A stretch of DNA of 64,000 bases from CAZGMJ01 sp964526785 (GTDB lineage Bacteria; Planctomycetota; Phycisphaerae; Sedimentisphaerales; Anaerobacaceae), in the NCBI GenBank assembly GCA_964526785.1, contig CAZGMJ010000013.1:1-64000 (forward strand), written 5' to 3'. Positions 34,903 through 44,900 of the stretch are shown in pieces; the first letter of the stretch is position 1; each line of letters starts with the position of its first letter. A program made the position numbers and the translations under genes. The notes beneath the pieces are model-generated. The model did not search any database. It had not been told where the DNA came from and saw only the letters and a list, made by a program, of their open reading frames with translations.

Positions 34903-37900
34903 ATGAGAACAGCTATTATTGTTTTGACGTTGTTATCGCCGGGCTGGCAGGCGCAGGCGGAGAATATCGTATTTCCCGAAGATGCGGGGTTGGTGGATGT
35001 CACCATGGCGCCGTACAATCTCAAGGGCGATGGAAAGACCGACAATACCGAGGCGCTTCGCAGGGCTTTTCATGAGCTTCGCGGCTCGAACCTGACGCTG
35101 TATTTTCCGAACGGGACGTATTTGCTGAGCGAACGGGTCAATATCAGCGGGGACGAGCCCAGCAAGCCCCACAGCAAGGACCGGTTTCTGCACATTCAGG
35201 GCCAGAGCGAGGCGGGCGTCGTCATTAAGCTGCGGGACAATTCGCCGGGCTTCGACGATCCGGAGGAGCCCAGGACCTTCATCTCGCTCTACGAGGGCAG
35301 GAGCACGGGCGATGTGATGCACAGCTACGTGCGGAACATCACGATCGAAATCGGTAAGGGCAATCCCGGGGCGGCGGCCTTGCGGTATCTGTCGAATAAT
35401 TCGGGGGCGATGTACGACGTGACGGTCCGCAGCGCCGATCCCGCGAAAGCGGGGGCCATCGGGCTGGACCTGAGGCAGAGCCAGCAGGGGCCCGCTCTGA
35501 TAAAGCGGGTGACGGTGGACGGTTTCGATCACGGTATCGAGGTGGGCAATTCGTTTTCGATGGTGTTCGAGCACATTACATTGAGCAATCAGCGCAAGGC
35601 GGGATTTGTGAACAACAACGCACGGACGACCATGCGTGGATTCAGGAGCAACAACGTCGCGCCGGCCATTACAAACGGCAAACACGGGCATCTTGCGCTG
35701 GTCGATGCGAAGCTGACGGGAGGGGCGCCGGAGGGAACGGCTATCGAGACATCCAGCCCGAAGGTGTTATTGCGGGATGTTAAGCCAAGCGGATACGGGC
35801 ACACGGTCAAGACCAGCGGCGGCGAGTACGTCGACGGAGATATCGAGCAATGGTACGATGGAAAGGCGCAGTCGCTTTTCGACTGTCCAGCGATGACAAC
35901 GCTTCGGTTGCCGATCGAGGAAACGCCTGAGATTCCGTGGGAGACGGACATTTCGAAATGGGTTCGCGTCGATCCGGCGGGGACGCAGAGCGGGCGGTCG
36001 CTTCAGGAGGCTATTGACGAGGCGGCCCGGCTGGGCAAGACGACGGTGTATCTGCCGAAGTTGACGGACAAGAAACGCAAATACGTGGTGGATGAGCCGA
36101 TCCGGGTGCATGGCAGTGTCAATCGCATAATCGGGATGGAGAACATTCTGTGGATTGAGGGCGAAAGAGGCTCGCTGAAGGATGGCTCGGTGGTGTTCAC
36201 GTTTGAGGATCTGGACGGGCCTTTCGTGATTGAGCGATTCTTCAATATCCTGAAGCATCGCGGCTGGAAGGGCCTGTATAACATGTACCTTTTCGAGAAC
36301 AAGTCCGAACATCCGGTGGTGATCCGCAATCTGGCCCATGGGGCGTGCCTGCATAAGAAGCCATCGCCGGGGCGGACGTGGTTCATCGAGGATATGGCGG
36401 GCGGCCGACAGGCGCTGTTCGGACGCGGCGAGAAGGTCTGGATGCGGCAGTACAATCCGGAATCGCCCGACATACCCCTGTGCGAGGTGGACGGAGGGCA
36501 GGCCTGGATTCTCGGGTTCAAGACCGAGGGCCGGTGCAGGCATATCATCGCGCGCAACGGGGCGAAGGTCGAGCTGCTTGGCGGCGTGAGCTATCAGTCC
36601 TGGAAGAAGCAGCCTCTCGATCCGCCCATGTTTACGGTGGTCGATTCGGATGCGTCCTTTACTTTCGGCTTCTATCACTGGAATCTGCCCTTTACAACGA
36701 TAGTCGAAGAGACGCGGGGCACAAAGACGAGAACGCTGGCCCGCAAGGAACTGGAGCGCTATCATTTGCCTTTGTTCAGGGCCTGCGGGGCAACGGTGCA
36801 GGAGCGAACAGGCGAAGCTGTGGCGCAGTCCGGTGATCGGAAAGGAGCGGGCGACGCAAGCGCGCACAATCCCCAATATGACAACAGAAAGATCTGGCCC
36901 CAGTGGGTGGTCAAGACGGATTTCTATAAGGAAAAATGGCCAAAGGCGCGGGTGCTGGTCTATGCGCGGGCGGGCGAAACGATACGCGGCGTGGACCTTA
37001 TGGACCCGGCCAACTGGCTGGAGGACGGCGAGCCTGCGAGCGAGCCGCCGGATGAGGGTACGGATATAATATTCCCGACGGCGGATAAGCGGTATCACGT
37101 GGGCGGCAAGAAGGGCTGCCCGGCGAGGCACATGACGGTCGAGGCGGGGGTCAGCGCATTTCTCAAGCACATTCACGTTTACGGCAACATGTGGATCAAA
37201 GACGGCGGTTCCTGGCACGCGATTCAGCCTCGCGGGCCCCGCAATACGTTCATGCGGAACGATAACCCGGAAGTAAACATGGCGGCCAACAAGATCGCAC
37301 TGAACAAGCCGCCGGGCAATTCCATCGAGTGGATCGGCATCTGGAATCTGGGCGACGAGCTGGATCTGTTCTCGGGTGATTTCATCGTTTCTCCGGGCAG
37401 TACGTTCATGCCGGGCGACCGCTCGACGCAGCACATTTATCCCGACGGCAGGCTTATCCTGACCTCAGGGTCCGCGTTCTATAAGCGGGGCAATCAGTAC
37501 CGAATGCATGACATGGAAATCGTGGGGCGGGTTCTGGCGGGTACGCCCCAACGGCCCTTGACCGAGGACTGCACGCTCGGGATCAGCTTCAAGGCGAAGG
37601 GAAAAGGCAAAGATCGCTTCCATAATACCAGACCAGAGGACAAGGGGCTGATTCTGTACAAGGAAGGTAAAATCGCGGTGCACAGCGCCGACCCCGAAAA
37701 CGCCCGGTTGGTGATCAGGCGAAACAGGATGCAGACCAGGGCATTCAAGCGAAAAGGAGGCGAACCGGCGGATGTAGCGGCTATGCCGCACGGGATCGAT
37801 TTAGTCCTGCTGGGTGAGACGGATTTCAACGGTGTGGAGTTTCAGGATATCCTTGAGGGGGGGATTCAGATGCCGGACCCGGGCGATCGAAGACAGTGGA

Positions 37901-38064
37901 AGAACGTCGCGTTCAAGAACAACCTTGCGCCCGAAGATGAATTATTCACCCGTTACAGCGGTCCGATGGATATTGAAATGCGCGATACCGGTATCGCCAA
38001 GCATCTGGCCGAGGCTGCAAAGGAAAAAGAGCAGGAGAAGGAGGGTGAATCGAATGACAATTAG
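34903..38064 (+). CDS. Pectate-lyase-3-like beta-helix fused to tandem-family member D
   Basis: 1053 residues. After a signal peptide, residues about 20-640 form a pectate_lyase_3 / GH28-related beta-helix: FPEDAGLVDVTMAPYNLKGDGKTDNTEALRRAF is the diagnostic opening, a second such opening sits near 355-380 (SGRSLQEAIDEAARLGKTTVYLP), and a trans-helix region follows. Residues about 653-1053 repeat the whole family core of members A-C: ASAHNPQYDNRKIWPQW, DPANWLEDGEPASEPPD, GNMWIKDGG, NTFMRNDN, GRVLAGTPQRPLTEDC, AVHSADPENARLVI. Start has AAAGGAATTT upstream. The fusion ties the unknown family to polysaccharide lyase/hydrolase action. It is the central enzyme candidate of the operon. Confidence 0.8.
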   Translation: MRTAIIVLTLLSPGWQAQAENIVFPEDAGLVDVTMAPYNLKGDGKTDNTEALRRAFHELRGSNLTLYFPNGTYLLSERVNISGDEPSKPHSKDRFLHIQGQSEAGVVIKLRDNSPGFDDPEEPRTFISLYEGRSTGDVMHSYVRNITIEIGKGNPGAAALRYLSNNSGAMYDVTVRSADPAKAGAIGLDLRQSQQGPALIKRVTVDGFDHGIEVGNSFSMVFEHITLSNQRKAGFVNNNARTTMRGFRSNNVAPAITNGKHGHLALVDAKLTGGAPEGTAIETSSPKVLLRDVKPSGYGHTVKTSGGEYVDGDIEQWYDGKAQSLFDCPAMTTLRLPIEETPEIPWETDISKWVRVDPAGTQSGRSLQEAIDEAARLGKTTVYLPKLTDKKRKYVVDEPIRVHGSVNRIIGMENILWIEGERGSLKDGSVVFTFEDLDGPFVIERFFNILKHRGWKGLYNMYLFENKSEHPVVIRNLAHGACLHKKPSPGRTWFIEDMAGGRQALFGRGEKVWMRQYNPESPDIPLCEVDGGQAWILGFKTEGRCRHIIARNGAKVELLGGVSYQSWKKQPLDPPMFTVVDSDASFTFGFYHWNLPFTTIVEETRGTKTRTLARKELERYHLPLFRACGATVQERTGEAVAQSGDRKGAGDASAHNPQYDNRKIWPQWVVKTDFYKEKWPKARVLVYARAGETIRGVDLMDPANWLEDGEPASEPPDEGTDIIFPTADKRYHVGGKKGCPARHMTVEAGVSAFLKHIHVYGNMWIKDGGSWHAIQPRGPRNTFMRNDNPEVNMAANKIALNKPPGNSIEWIGIWNLGDELDLFSGDFIVSPGSTFMPGDRSTQHIYPDGRLILTSGSAFYKRGNQYRMHDMEIVGRVLAGTPQRPLTEDCTLGISFKAKGKGKDRFHNTRPEDKGLILYKEGKIAVHSADPENARLVIRRNRMQTRAFKRKGGEPADVAAMPHGIDLVLLGETDFNGVEFQDILEGGIQMPDPGDRRQWKNVAFKNNLAPEDELFTRYSGPMDIEMRDTGIAKHLAEAAKEKEQEKEGESNDN

Positions 38065-38172
38065 ATTTTCGCTGCCCCCGAGGCAAAGTCCTGTCGCTGA
38101 CGGCGGACTTACACATGATGGACAATGCCTGATTTGGCGCTAACGCTTATATAATCCACAGGAAACGACTCA

Positions 38173-40113
38173 ATGAAAAGAACGATAACCAAGATTCCAG
38201 CAGCGGTAAGCATACTGCTCATTTTTGCACAAGCCGGCCGGTGTCTGGTGAATCCGAGCCTGCAACCAAATCATCTGTACGAGCGATACAATGCGGTGCT
38301 GTCACTGCGAGTCAGCGAGGTGGATTACGACGAGCATCTGGCGACGCTTGTTGTCACCGATATCGCCAAGGGGACATTTGCACCGGAAGAAGTCGTGCTT
38401 TCGCCCGCCGATGAAGATTTGGCTTTCACATTCGAGGAGCTTATGTACGAGGATCTGAAGATTGTGGCGTTCGTCGGCAAGAATCGCCGGCGTCATGAAA
38501 CGGATATCCTCTTTTACCCCGGCGACGGGCGATGGCAGGTGGGTCAGCTTGCGAGTCTGGAGAAGGCGTCCAGGTGGCAGTGGACCGAGGATCTCGGACT
38601 CGATGAGATGTTCGGAACATTCAACGGGCAAGCCGAACGCCTCACGGAGATGATGGCGGATCAATCTGCAGGGCGTTACTACTATCCCGCCAAAGCCTTC
38701 ACCCAGTTCAAAGAGGGTGTGGTTATCGATACATTCGACGGGCCTGCTCGAGGCGTAGCGCTATATGATATCGACGGAGACGGCGATCTGGACATCTATG
38801 CATGCTCGCCGGAGGGAGGGCGGGCGTACCTTCAGACCCAGCCGCTGAAATTCGAGAACAGCACTGCGAAACTGGGACTCGAAGGCTGCAAGAGCGTGAG
38901 CGTCAATCTGGCGGATACAAACGGCGATGGGCGAATCGATATGCTCCTGGACGATACGCTGCTTCTGGGCAACGACAAGGGCTTTACGAAGACAGATCAT
39001 CTGCCTGCGAGCGGTGAGGGTAAAGTGTGGAGTTCTGCTTTTGTCGAACTAAACGGCGACGGATATCCCGACGTTGTAATCTCACGGGAGCAAGGCGGAC
39101 TGGGCGCTTATGTGAATCCCGGCAAGGCGGGCGGAGCCTTTCGTGATGCGACAGCAGATTTCGGGCTGGATTCCGAATCGTGCGGGGAGGGCGAGACGGG
39201 GTTCTTTGCGCCGGGGTACTGGAATGGGGACGGGCGGACTGATCTTTTCTACGGCGCAGGCAAAGGGCTTCTGCTGGTGCAGAATGACAGCGGGCTTTTT
39301 GAACCGGTCAAACACCGCCTGCAGTTCGACTTTAAGACCGGCGGCGAAAGCGCGGGCCTTACGGGGGCGGGGGCTTTTGCCCCGCTTTGGAGGCCGAGTG
39401 GTCTCGATCTGGTCTTCTCGTCCGAGTCGAATGTCAACTTCGTTGTGGACATTGACGGCAGGATGGAGGAGATGTCCTGCTACGGCAATGAGATCACCGA
39501 GGGCAGTTTCCGGATGCTGCCCGTTGTGGCCGAGGATCTCAACGCAGACGGCAACGTGGATATCTATGCCGCCAGTCGTTCTGCGCTGCCCAATATGTTC
39601 TACACCAACCGAGGCTACGGCTCGTTCATGACGCCCGTCAAATACAAACCTGAGGCCTTCCCGGGCGGGGCTCATCAGAAGGGGGCCTGGGGACTGGCGG
39701 TCGGCGATGTCAACGGCGACGGGGCCAACGACCTGCTGCTGAGCGGCGCCGATGGCAGGCTCTCGCTGGTTATCAACGACACTCTGGCCGGTAGAGGAAA
39801 CAGCGAGCATCCTACACACCACGAACAAAAGCGGGCACAGACGAGCATTGTAACGGTGCACGTTAAAGGCGATAGAGGTGTGCTGGGCGCGCGCGTCGAG
39901 CTGACGAATGAGGACGGACAGATCGTCGGTCTTCGCGTTATTGGCTCCAATGTAGCGACGGGTTGCAGAGGCTCGGACACCGTGAACCTGGCGGTGCGCG
40001 AAGCGGGGCAGCACACGCTTACTGTACATTTCTCCGATGGAAATGTGCGCACTTGGCCGGTCGATATTCAGGACACCAACCAACATATCGTACTGAAAAC
40101 CGGGCACAACTGA
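38173..40113 (+). CDS. Secreted FG-GAP (VCBS) propeller with UnbV/ASPIC-like end
   Basis: 646 residues. Signal peptide, a leading domain of about 170 residues (FEELMYEDLKIVAFVGKNRR), then FG-GAP repeats each with a calcium loop: DIDGDGDLDIY near 198, DTNGDGRIDML near 252, ELNGDGYPDVV near 295, YWNGDGRTDLF near 352, DLNADGNVDIY near 456, DVNGDGANDLL near 513. Together they should form a seven-bladed propeller. The C-terminal 80 residues (LGARVELTNEDGQIVG, TLTVHFSDGNVRTWPV) resemble the UnbV/ASPIC module. Last gene of the carbohydrate operon; probably a carbohydrate-binding or scaffold protein on the surface. Confidence 0.82.
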   Translation: MKRTITKIPAAVSILLIFAQAGRCLVNPSLQPNHLYERYNAVLSLRVSEVDYDEHLATLVVTDIAKGTFAPEEVVLSPADEDLAFTFEELMYEDLKIVAFVGKNRRRHETDILFYPGDGRWQVGQLASLEKASRWQWTEDLGLDEMFGTFNGQAERLTEMMADQSAGRYYYPAKAFTQFKEGVVIDTFDGPARGVALYDIDGDGDLDIYACSPEGGRAYLQTQPLKFENSTAKLGLEGCKSVSVNLADTNGDGRIDMLLDDTLLLGNDKGFTKTDHLPASGEGKVWSSAFVELNGDGYPDVVISREQGGLGAYVNPGKAGGAFRDATADFGLDSESCGEGETGFFAPGYWNGDGRTDLFYGAGKGLLLVQNDSGLFEPVKHRLQFDFKTGGESAGLTGAGAFAPLWRPSGLDLVFSSESNVNFVVDIDGRMEEMSCYGNEITEGSFRMLPVVAEDLNADGNVDIYAASRSALPNMFYTNRGYGSFMTPVKYKPEAFPGGAHQKGAWGLAVGDVNGDGANDLLLSGADGRLSLVINDTLAGRGNSEHPTHHEQKRAQTSIVTVHVKGDRGVLGARVELTNEDGQIVGLRVIGSNVATGCRGSDTVNLAVREAGQHTLTVHFSDGNVRTWPVDIQDTNQHIVLKTGHN

Positions 40114-40120
40114 GCCGACA

Positions 40121-40160
40121 GCCTGCATCCGCACCCCAATCGCATGGTGCATTTGCAGGC
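40121..40160. terminator. Nested hairpin after the carbohydrate operon
   Basis: GCCTGCA (40121-40127) pairs with TGCAGGC (40154-40160) and, inside it, GCACC (40131-40135) with GGTGC (40146-40150), with a 3x3 internal loop. It begins 8 bases after the stop of the FG-GAP gene. There is no T-run, so it may be a weak or Rho-type stop, or a stabilising 3' end. Confidence 0.45.
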
Positions 40161-40198
40161 ACACGGTGCTTCGGTGGCGGCTCGAAGGCCGCGTGCAG

Positions 40199-40227
40199 TT
40201 GAAAGCGCTGCCGATATCCGCTACAAT
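40199..40227 (+). promoter_or_regulatory. Promoter of the WXG100-FtsK operon
   Basis: TTGAAA at 40199-40204, a 17-base spacer and TACAAT at 40222-40227, so the start is expected near 40234, about 90 bases before the first gene. It makes the locus independent of the upstream carbohydrate operon. Confidence 0.65.
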
Positions 40228-40325
40228 CCATTGCATGTCGTGGCGCGTGTATCGGATGCGACGGCGCGTCAGGCCCGTTTCAATGGATATGTATCGGGTA
40301 ATGGCCCCAAGAAGTGGAGGTGTCC

Positions 40326-40598
40326 GTGGCCAAAGCAAGTGTCGATCCCGCAGAATTGCGGCGGTTTGCCCGCGATCTGAACCGATTCAACTCCGAGCTT
40401 GAGGGGTTGATGTCCGGCCTGCAGAGCCGTCTGCGAGGACTTGAGAAGAGTTGGACGGACCAGGAGCAGCGACGGTTCGCACAGGAATTCGATCAGACGT
40501 TCAAGGTGCTCAAGCGTTTTCTCGAGTCGTCCTCGCAGCATGCGGCGTTCCTCGCGAAGAAGGCCGGTCACATCGAAGACTACCTGCAGCAGAGATAG
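40326..40598 (+). CDS. WXG100-like small protein (WxD variant), first copy
   Basis: 90 residues, all helical by appearance: two long helices joined by a tight turn, as in WXG100/ESAT-6 proteins. The turn has SWTDQEQRRFAQEF near residues 40-53: Trp then Asp where WXG100 has Gly, followed by the usual Phe positions. No signal peptide, again as in that family. Start GTG at 40326, with GGAGG 5 bases upstream (a GTG 12 bases earlier is in frame but overlaps the ribosome site). It is the first gene of an operon with an EccC-like ATPase. Probably an exported substrate or structural subunit of a T7SS-like system. Confidence 0.65.
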   Translation: MAKASVDPAELRRFARDLNRFNSELEGLMSGLQSRLRGLEKSWTDQEQRRFAQEFDQTFKVLKRFLESSSQHAAFLAKKAGHIEDYLQQR

Positions 40599-40606
40599 GC
40601 ATTGCC

Positions 40607-41680
40607 ATGAGCCGATACGCAAATGTGCACTCCATCGAAGTCCTCAAGCACCTGCGGGCTTCATTGACCACATTTGTTCAGGTGGCTTCGGCGGCGCTCG
40701 ATGAGACAGGCGGCGATATCCGGCGAACTACGACGTGGCTTCGTCAGCGTCAATATCCGTATTGGAAGAAACAGCTTCAGGTGCGGAATGAACGCTTCGT
40801 GCAGGCGAAGCTGGCGCTGAGTCGTAAGGAGGTGTTCGATCGAGCCGTTTCCGGTTCGGCCGGTTCGTGTGTGGACGAAAAGCGAGCGCTTCGGAAGGCG
40901 GAAAAGCAACTACGCGAGGCCGAATTGAAGGTCAAGCGCATCAAGGCCTGGACCCTGAAGCTTGAGAAGGCTTCGTCGGACTACCGGGCAACCGTTCAGG
41001 GGCTGGTTCGTGCGGTCGAGGTCGATATTCCCAATGCGCGGGCGCGGCTGGATAAGATGATCGAATCTTTGGAGGCGTACGTGGATTTGGCGCCGCCTGA
41101 GATTGTCAAGGCGGGTCCCCGGATGGGCAGAGATATGGATTTCGTGTGGACCGATGCAATCAGGCCGGCCGTTGATGAGGAGGAATCCGACATTGAGAGG
41201 CTGGAGAAAATGGGCGCCTCCTTGCGCAAGATGACACCCTCGGCTCGCCGACGCAAGCAGGCTCGGCTCGATCCGCAGCGAACGCCCTGGATTGCATCGG
41301 TCCCGATCAGCGACGGCTTGCGGTCGTACATCCGCAAGGTTTTCGCGGCCGAACCCCAGGCCGAAGGTGATGCCGGAATCGTGGTGGCCTTGCCTGCGAC
41401 GGATCCTCACGTGGTGTATGTGGAGCGACCTGCGGATCGGGAGGACCGCACAGAGTGGTACATCGGGACCGGTGATAAGGCTCATTCCGATGGTTATGCG
41501 GCGATTCGGGTGGATGATCTGGTGCAGTTATCTCCGGGGATGGCCGATGTACTGAATGTGCCGGCCGGATACTTGATTGTCATCGACATCAGCGAAGGAA
41601 CGGAGGCGGTGCTTGGCCCGGATGGGCAGATACAGTGGCATACGCCGAATGCCGAAGCGTCTGCATCCGAAGAGAAGTAG
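40607..41680 (+). CDS. Coiled-coil protein of the WXG100-FtsK locus
   Basis: 357 residues, not recognised. Residues about 10-215 are charged and helical, with heptad-like stretches (KRALRKAEKQLREAELKVKRIKAW, RARLDKMIESLEAYV). The C-terminal 100 residues look globular: DGLRSYIRKVFAAEPQ, GIVVALPATDPHVVYVER, EWYIGTGDKAHSDGYAAIRVDDL, AGYLIVIDISEGTEAVLG. No signal peptide or membrane segment. ATG at 40607, 8 bases after the previous stop; no strong ribosome site, so coupling is likely. The ORF opens earlier, but only as overlap. It may be a large LXG-like substrate, an adaptor, or a chaperone for the ATPase. Confidence 0.65.
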   Translation: MSRYANVHSIEVLKHLRASLTTFVQVASAALDETGGDIRRTTTWLRQRQYPYWKKQLQVRNERFVQAKLALSRKEVFDRAVSGSAGSCVDEKRALRKAEKQLREAELKVKRIKAWTLKLEKASSDYRATVQGLVRAVEVDIPNARARLDKMIESLEAYVDLAPPEIVKAGPRMGRDMDFVWTDAIRPAVDEEESDIERLEKMGASLRKMTPSARRRKQARLDPQRTPWIASVPISDGLRSYIRKVFAAEPQAEGDAGIVVALPATDPHVVYVERPADREDRTEWYIGTGDKAHSDGYAAIRVDDLVQLSPGMADVLNVPAGYLIVIDISEGTEAVLGPDGQIQWHTPNAEASASEEK

Positions 41681-41704
41681 CCAGGAGCATTAGGAGCGAT
41701 TTGA

Positions 41705-41938
41705 ATGAGTGTCGTTGAAGGCAGAGCCAAACTGGTCAATGCCAGCAAGAAGCTCATGGGCGACTGGCAGCAGGTGAAAGAGACCTGGCGCGATGAGAAC
41801 TGCCGGCGGTTTGAGAAGAAGTACATATCGCGACTGGAAGCGGATGTTCGTGCAGCGGTCCAGGCGATGGAACACATCGGCGCGATGCTCGGCAGTGCGG
41901 AACGAGACTGTCGAAGCGACAAAGGGCTCGATTTATGA
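41705..41938 (+). CDS. WXG100-like small protein (WxD variant), second copy
   Basis: 77 residues, with the same plan as the 40326 product: helix, turn with TWRDENCRRFEKKY, helix. Trp-x-Asp again replaces Trp-x-Gly, and an aromatic residue follows at the same spacing (F, then F/Y). No signal peptide. Start ATG with AGGAG 8 bases upstream. Its stop overlaps the ATPase start (ATGA). Two unlike WXG-type subunits flanking a coiled-coil gene suggest a heterodimer, as for EsxA/EsxB. Confidence 0.6.
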   Translation: MSVVEGRAKLVNASKKLMGDWQQVKETWRDENCRRFEKKYISRLEADVRAAVQAMEHIGAMLGSAERDCRSDKGLDL

Positions 41939-44900
41939 CTGAAGATCTCCAGGCATATTTGCAGGATCCCGGGCCGCCGGAGGATGGCAGCTATACGAAC
42001 CTCCAGCGTCGAGCTCTTGGCGAGGTATTGAAGCTCTCGACGGAAATAGTACACCCTCTCGAGTCCGAAATCGAACGGGAATTTCAGGCCCGGCGTTCAC
42101 AAATTCAGCAGGAATTCGACAGCGGCAGGGAAAAGATAGAAAGCCGGCGCAAGAGCCGGAGCGCGAAGCTGCGTGAGCAACGAGACGTCGGGATCGAGAA
42201 GGTGAACGCGCAGTATGATGAGCGAGTTCGTTCCATCGAAGCAGATGCTCGGCAAAAACTGGCCGAAGTCGAACGCGGCGCGGCACAACTTCAGCAGAAG
42301 GCACAAAAGCAGTGGCAGGATCAGGAACTGGCCGTGGACTTTGTGGGCGAAGGCGCCGCCGAACGAGCGAAGAAGAAACGGCTCGATGCGAAGAACGCCG
42401 TGGCGCAGGCCAATCGCCATATTGACGATCTTGCAGCTCGGGCGAACGAATTACTGCGTCTGTACCGCCAGAATGTTCCTGAAGACAAGGGCGGCCAAAC
42501 CAGCGGAGTCGCAGACGCCGACGGCGCGGACTATCGCAGCCGGATCACCATCGCTCAGGAGAATCTGGAAAAACTGGGCAGCCTTCGGAGCGCCCGGTTG
42601 TTTGTCGGAGCTACTCCGGTACTGCTGGCAATCGGTCTGCTTCTGGCTGTCCTGGTCGTGGTCTCGATTCCGTACGTTCTCGATGTGGACGGACTGCCTT
42701 CGGTAGTGGCAGCGGGTCTGTTTGCGGCCGTTGTGACGTGCACTGTGATCGGCGTGGTTGGATACGCTCTGTGGAAGAGGGCGTCGCGGTGCGCGCAGGA
42801 GATATACGATTCGTTTCAGTCCGCGCTGAAGGCCGCGCGCACCGCTCTGGCGGAACAGCATAGCCGTGCCCTGGAGCAGATCGAACAGGAATATCGCAGC
42901 TCGGCCGGACAGAAGGAAGCGGAACTGCGGCAGGCGAATGAGGCGCTCGACAACGCGAAGATAGCCATAGCCAAACGCAAGGGTGCTATGGTTCGTGAAA
43001 TCGAGGCCGATAGACAGAAGATGATGAGAGAGGCGGCCGAACGCAAAGACGATTCGGTGCGCCAGATCGAGCAGGACTTCGAACGACAGAACTCGGAGCT
43101 GCAAGAGCAGTCGGAAAAAGCGCTGAGGCAATTGCAGCAGGAATATGAGCGGCAGACGCAAGCGTGTGAAAAGCAGTACATTGCGAAACGCCGGCCTTTG
43201 GAACAACGTTGGGACAAAGGCCTGGCATACATCCAGTCTCTGCTTGAGCGGGTTCGTGATGTTGGTGCGAGTAAGACGGCAGACTGGAAGGCACTCGCCG
43301 CTGAGCCGCCAGCATCGGGGCAGGCGGGCGGTTCCATGGTCCCGTTCGGAACGATCCGGTTAGACACCGATCTGCTTTCTGATTCGGTCCTGGATCGGGC
43401 GGAACCATCTCTTCGCGAGGCGGAAACTGTTTCCATACCGGCCGTGCTGGAGTTTCCGGACAGGTGCTCGATGTTGCTGCAGTATGAGCGCGAAGGCCGT
43501 CAGCAGGCCATCGAAGCTTTGCGGGCTGTGATGTTGCGGCTTTTCATTTCGCTGCCTCCAGGGCGCGCGCATTTTACCTTCATTGATCCGGTGGGGCTGG
43601 GTGAGAGTTTTGCGGGCTTCATGCATGCCGCCGACTATTTGCAGTCGCTTGTCGGGGGTCGCATATGGACGGAGACCGCCCAGATTCAGCAGCAGCTCGA
43701 GGGTATTACGCAGCACATGGAAAACGTAATTCAGAAGTACCTTCGCAATGAGTTTGAGACGATCGAACAGTATAACGAGCAGGCGGGGGAACTGGCGGAG
43801 CCGTATCACTTCGTTGTAATTGCCGATTTTCCGGTGAATTTCAACGAGGAGGCAGCCAGGCGTTTGAGCAGCATTGTCCATAGCGGCGCGCGTTGCGGCG
43901 TCCATACGCTCATCGCGTGGGACACCCGGTCGGAACTGCCCACAGGCGTCGATATCAAGGATGTCAGTACCGGCAGCATTCATCTTGTTTACAGGGGCGG
44001 TGCCTACGTCTGGCAGGACGAGACCATGAAACGATTCGGCCTGCAGCTCGACCGGCCGCCGGCTGAATCGGTCCTGACGGAGATCATGCATCGCATCGGA
44101 AAGGCGGGAACCGAATCGGCACGGGTTGAGATCGCCTTCGATGCTGTCGCTCCGGAGGATGGACAGCTTTGGTCGCTGAGCAGTCGCCGCGATCTTCGCG
44201 TGCCGCTCGGGCGTACGGGAGCCACTCAACTGCAGTATCTGGAACTTGGCCGCGGCGTGGCTCAGCATATGCTTATCGCGGGCAAGACCGGATCGGGCAA
44301 GTCCACGCTGCTGCACGTCATGGTCACCAATCTCGCCCTGTGGTATTCGCCCGACGAGATTGAAGTATATCTGATCGATTTCAAACAGGGTGTGGAATTC
44401 AAGACCTATGTCACGCACGATCTCCCTCATGCCAGGGCGGTAGCCATCGAGAGCGACCGCGAATTCGGGTTGAGCATTCTGCAGCGACTGGAGGGCGAAA
44501 TGGTTCGTCGGGGCGAGTTGTTTCGGCAGGCAGGCGTGCAGGACATTGCCTCCTACCGCGAAACAACTGGAGAGCCGATGCCTCGCACGCTGCTGATCGT
44601 GGACGAATTTCAGATGTTTTTCTCCGAAGATGACAAACTCGCCCAGGATGCGGCTATCCTGCTCGAACAACTCGTTCGACAGGGCCGTGCTTTTGGGATC
44701 CACGTCGTCCTCGGATCGCAAACATTGGGGGGAGTCTTCGGCCTTGCCCGCAGCACAATCGGGCAGATGGCGGTGCGCATTGCACTGCAGTGCTCCGAAG
44801 CAGATTCCCAGTTGATTCTCGATGATGACAACATTGCCGCGAGATCGCTGTCGCGCCCGGGCGAGGCCATCTACAACGATGTCGGAGGACGTGTGGTGGG

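Noticed and set aside
35767..37434. 555-codon minus-strand ORF opposite the lyase fusion gene
   Set aside because: Mirror frame of a GC-rich coding region. No ribosome site, Arg/His/Pro-rich product without domains, and the plus strand holds a clear two-domain protein.
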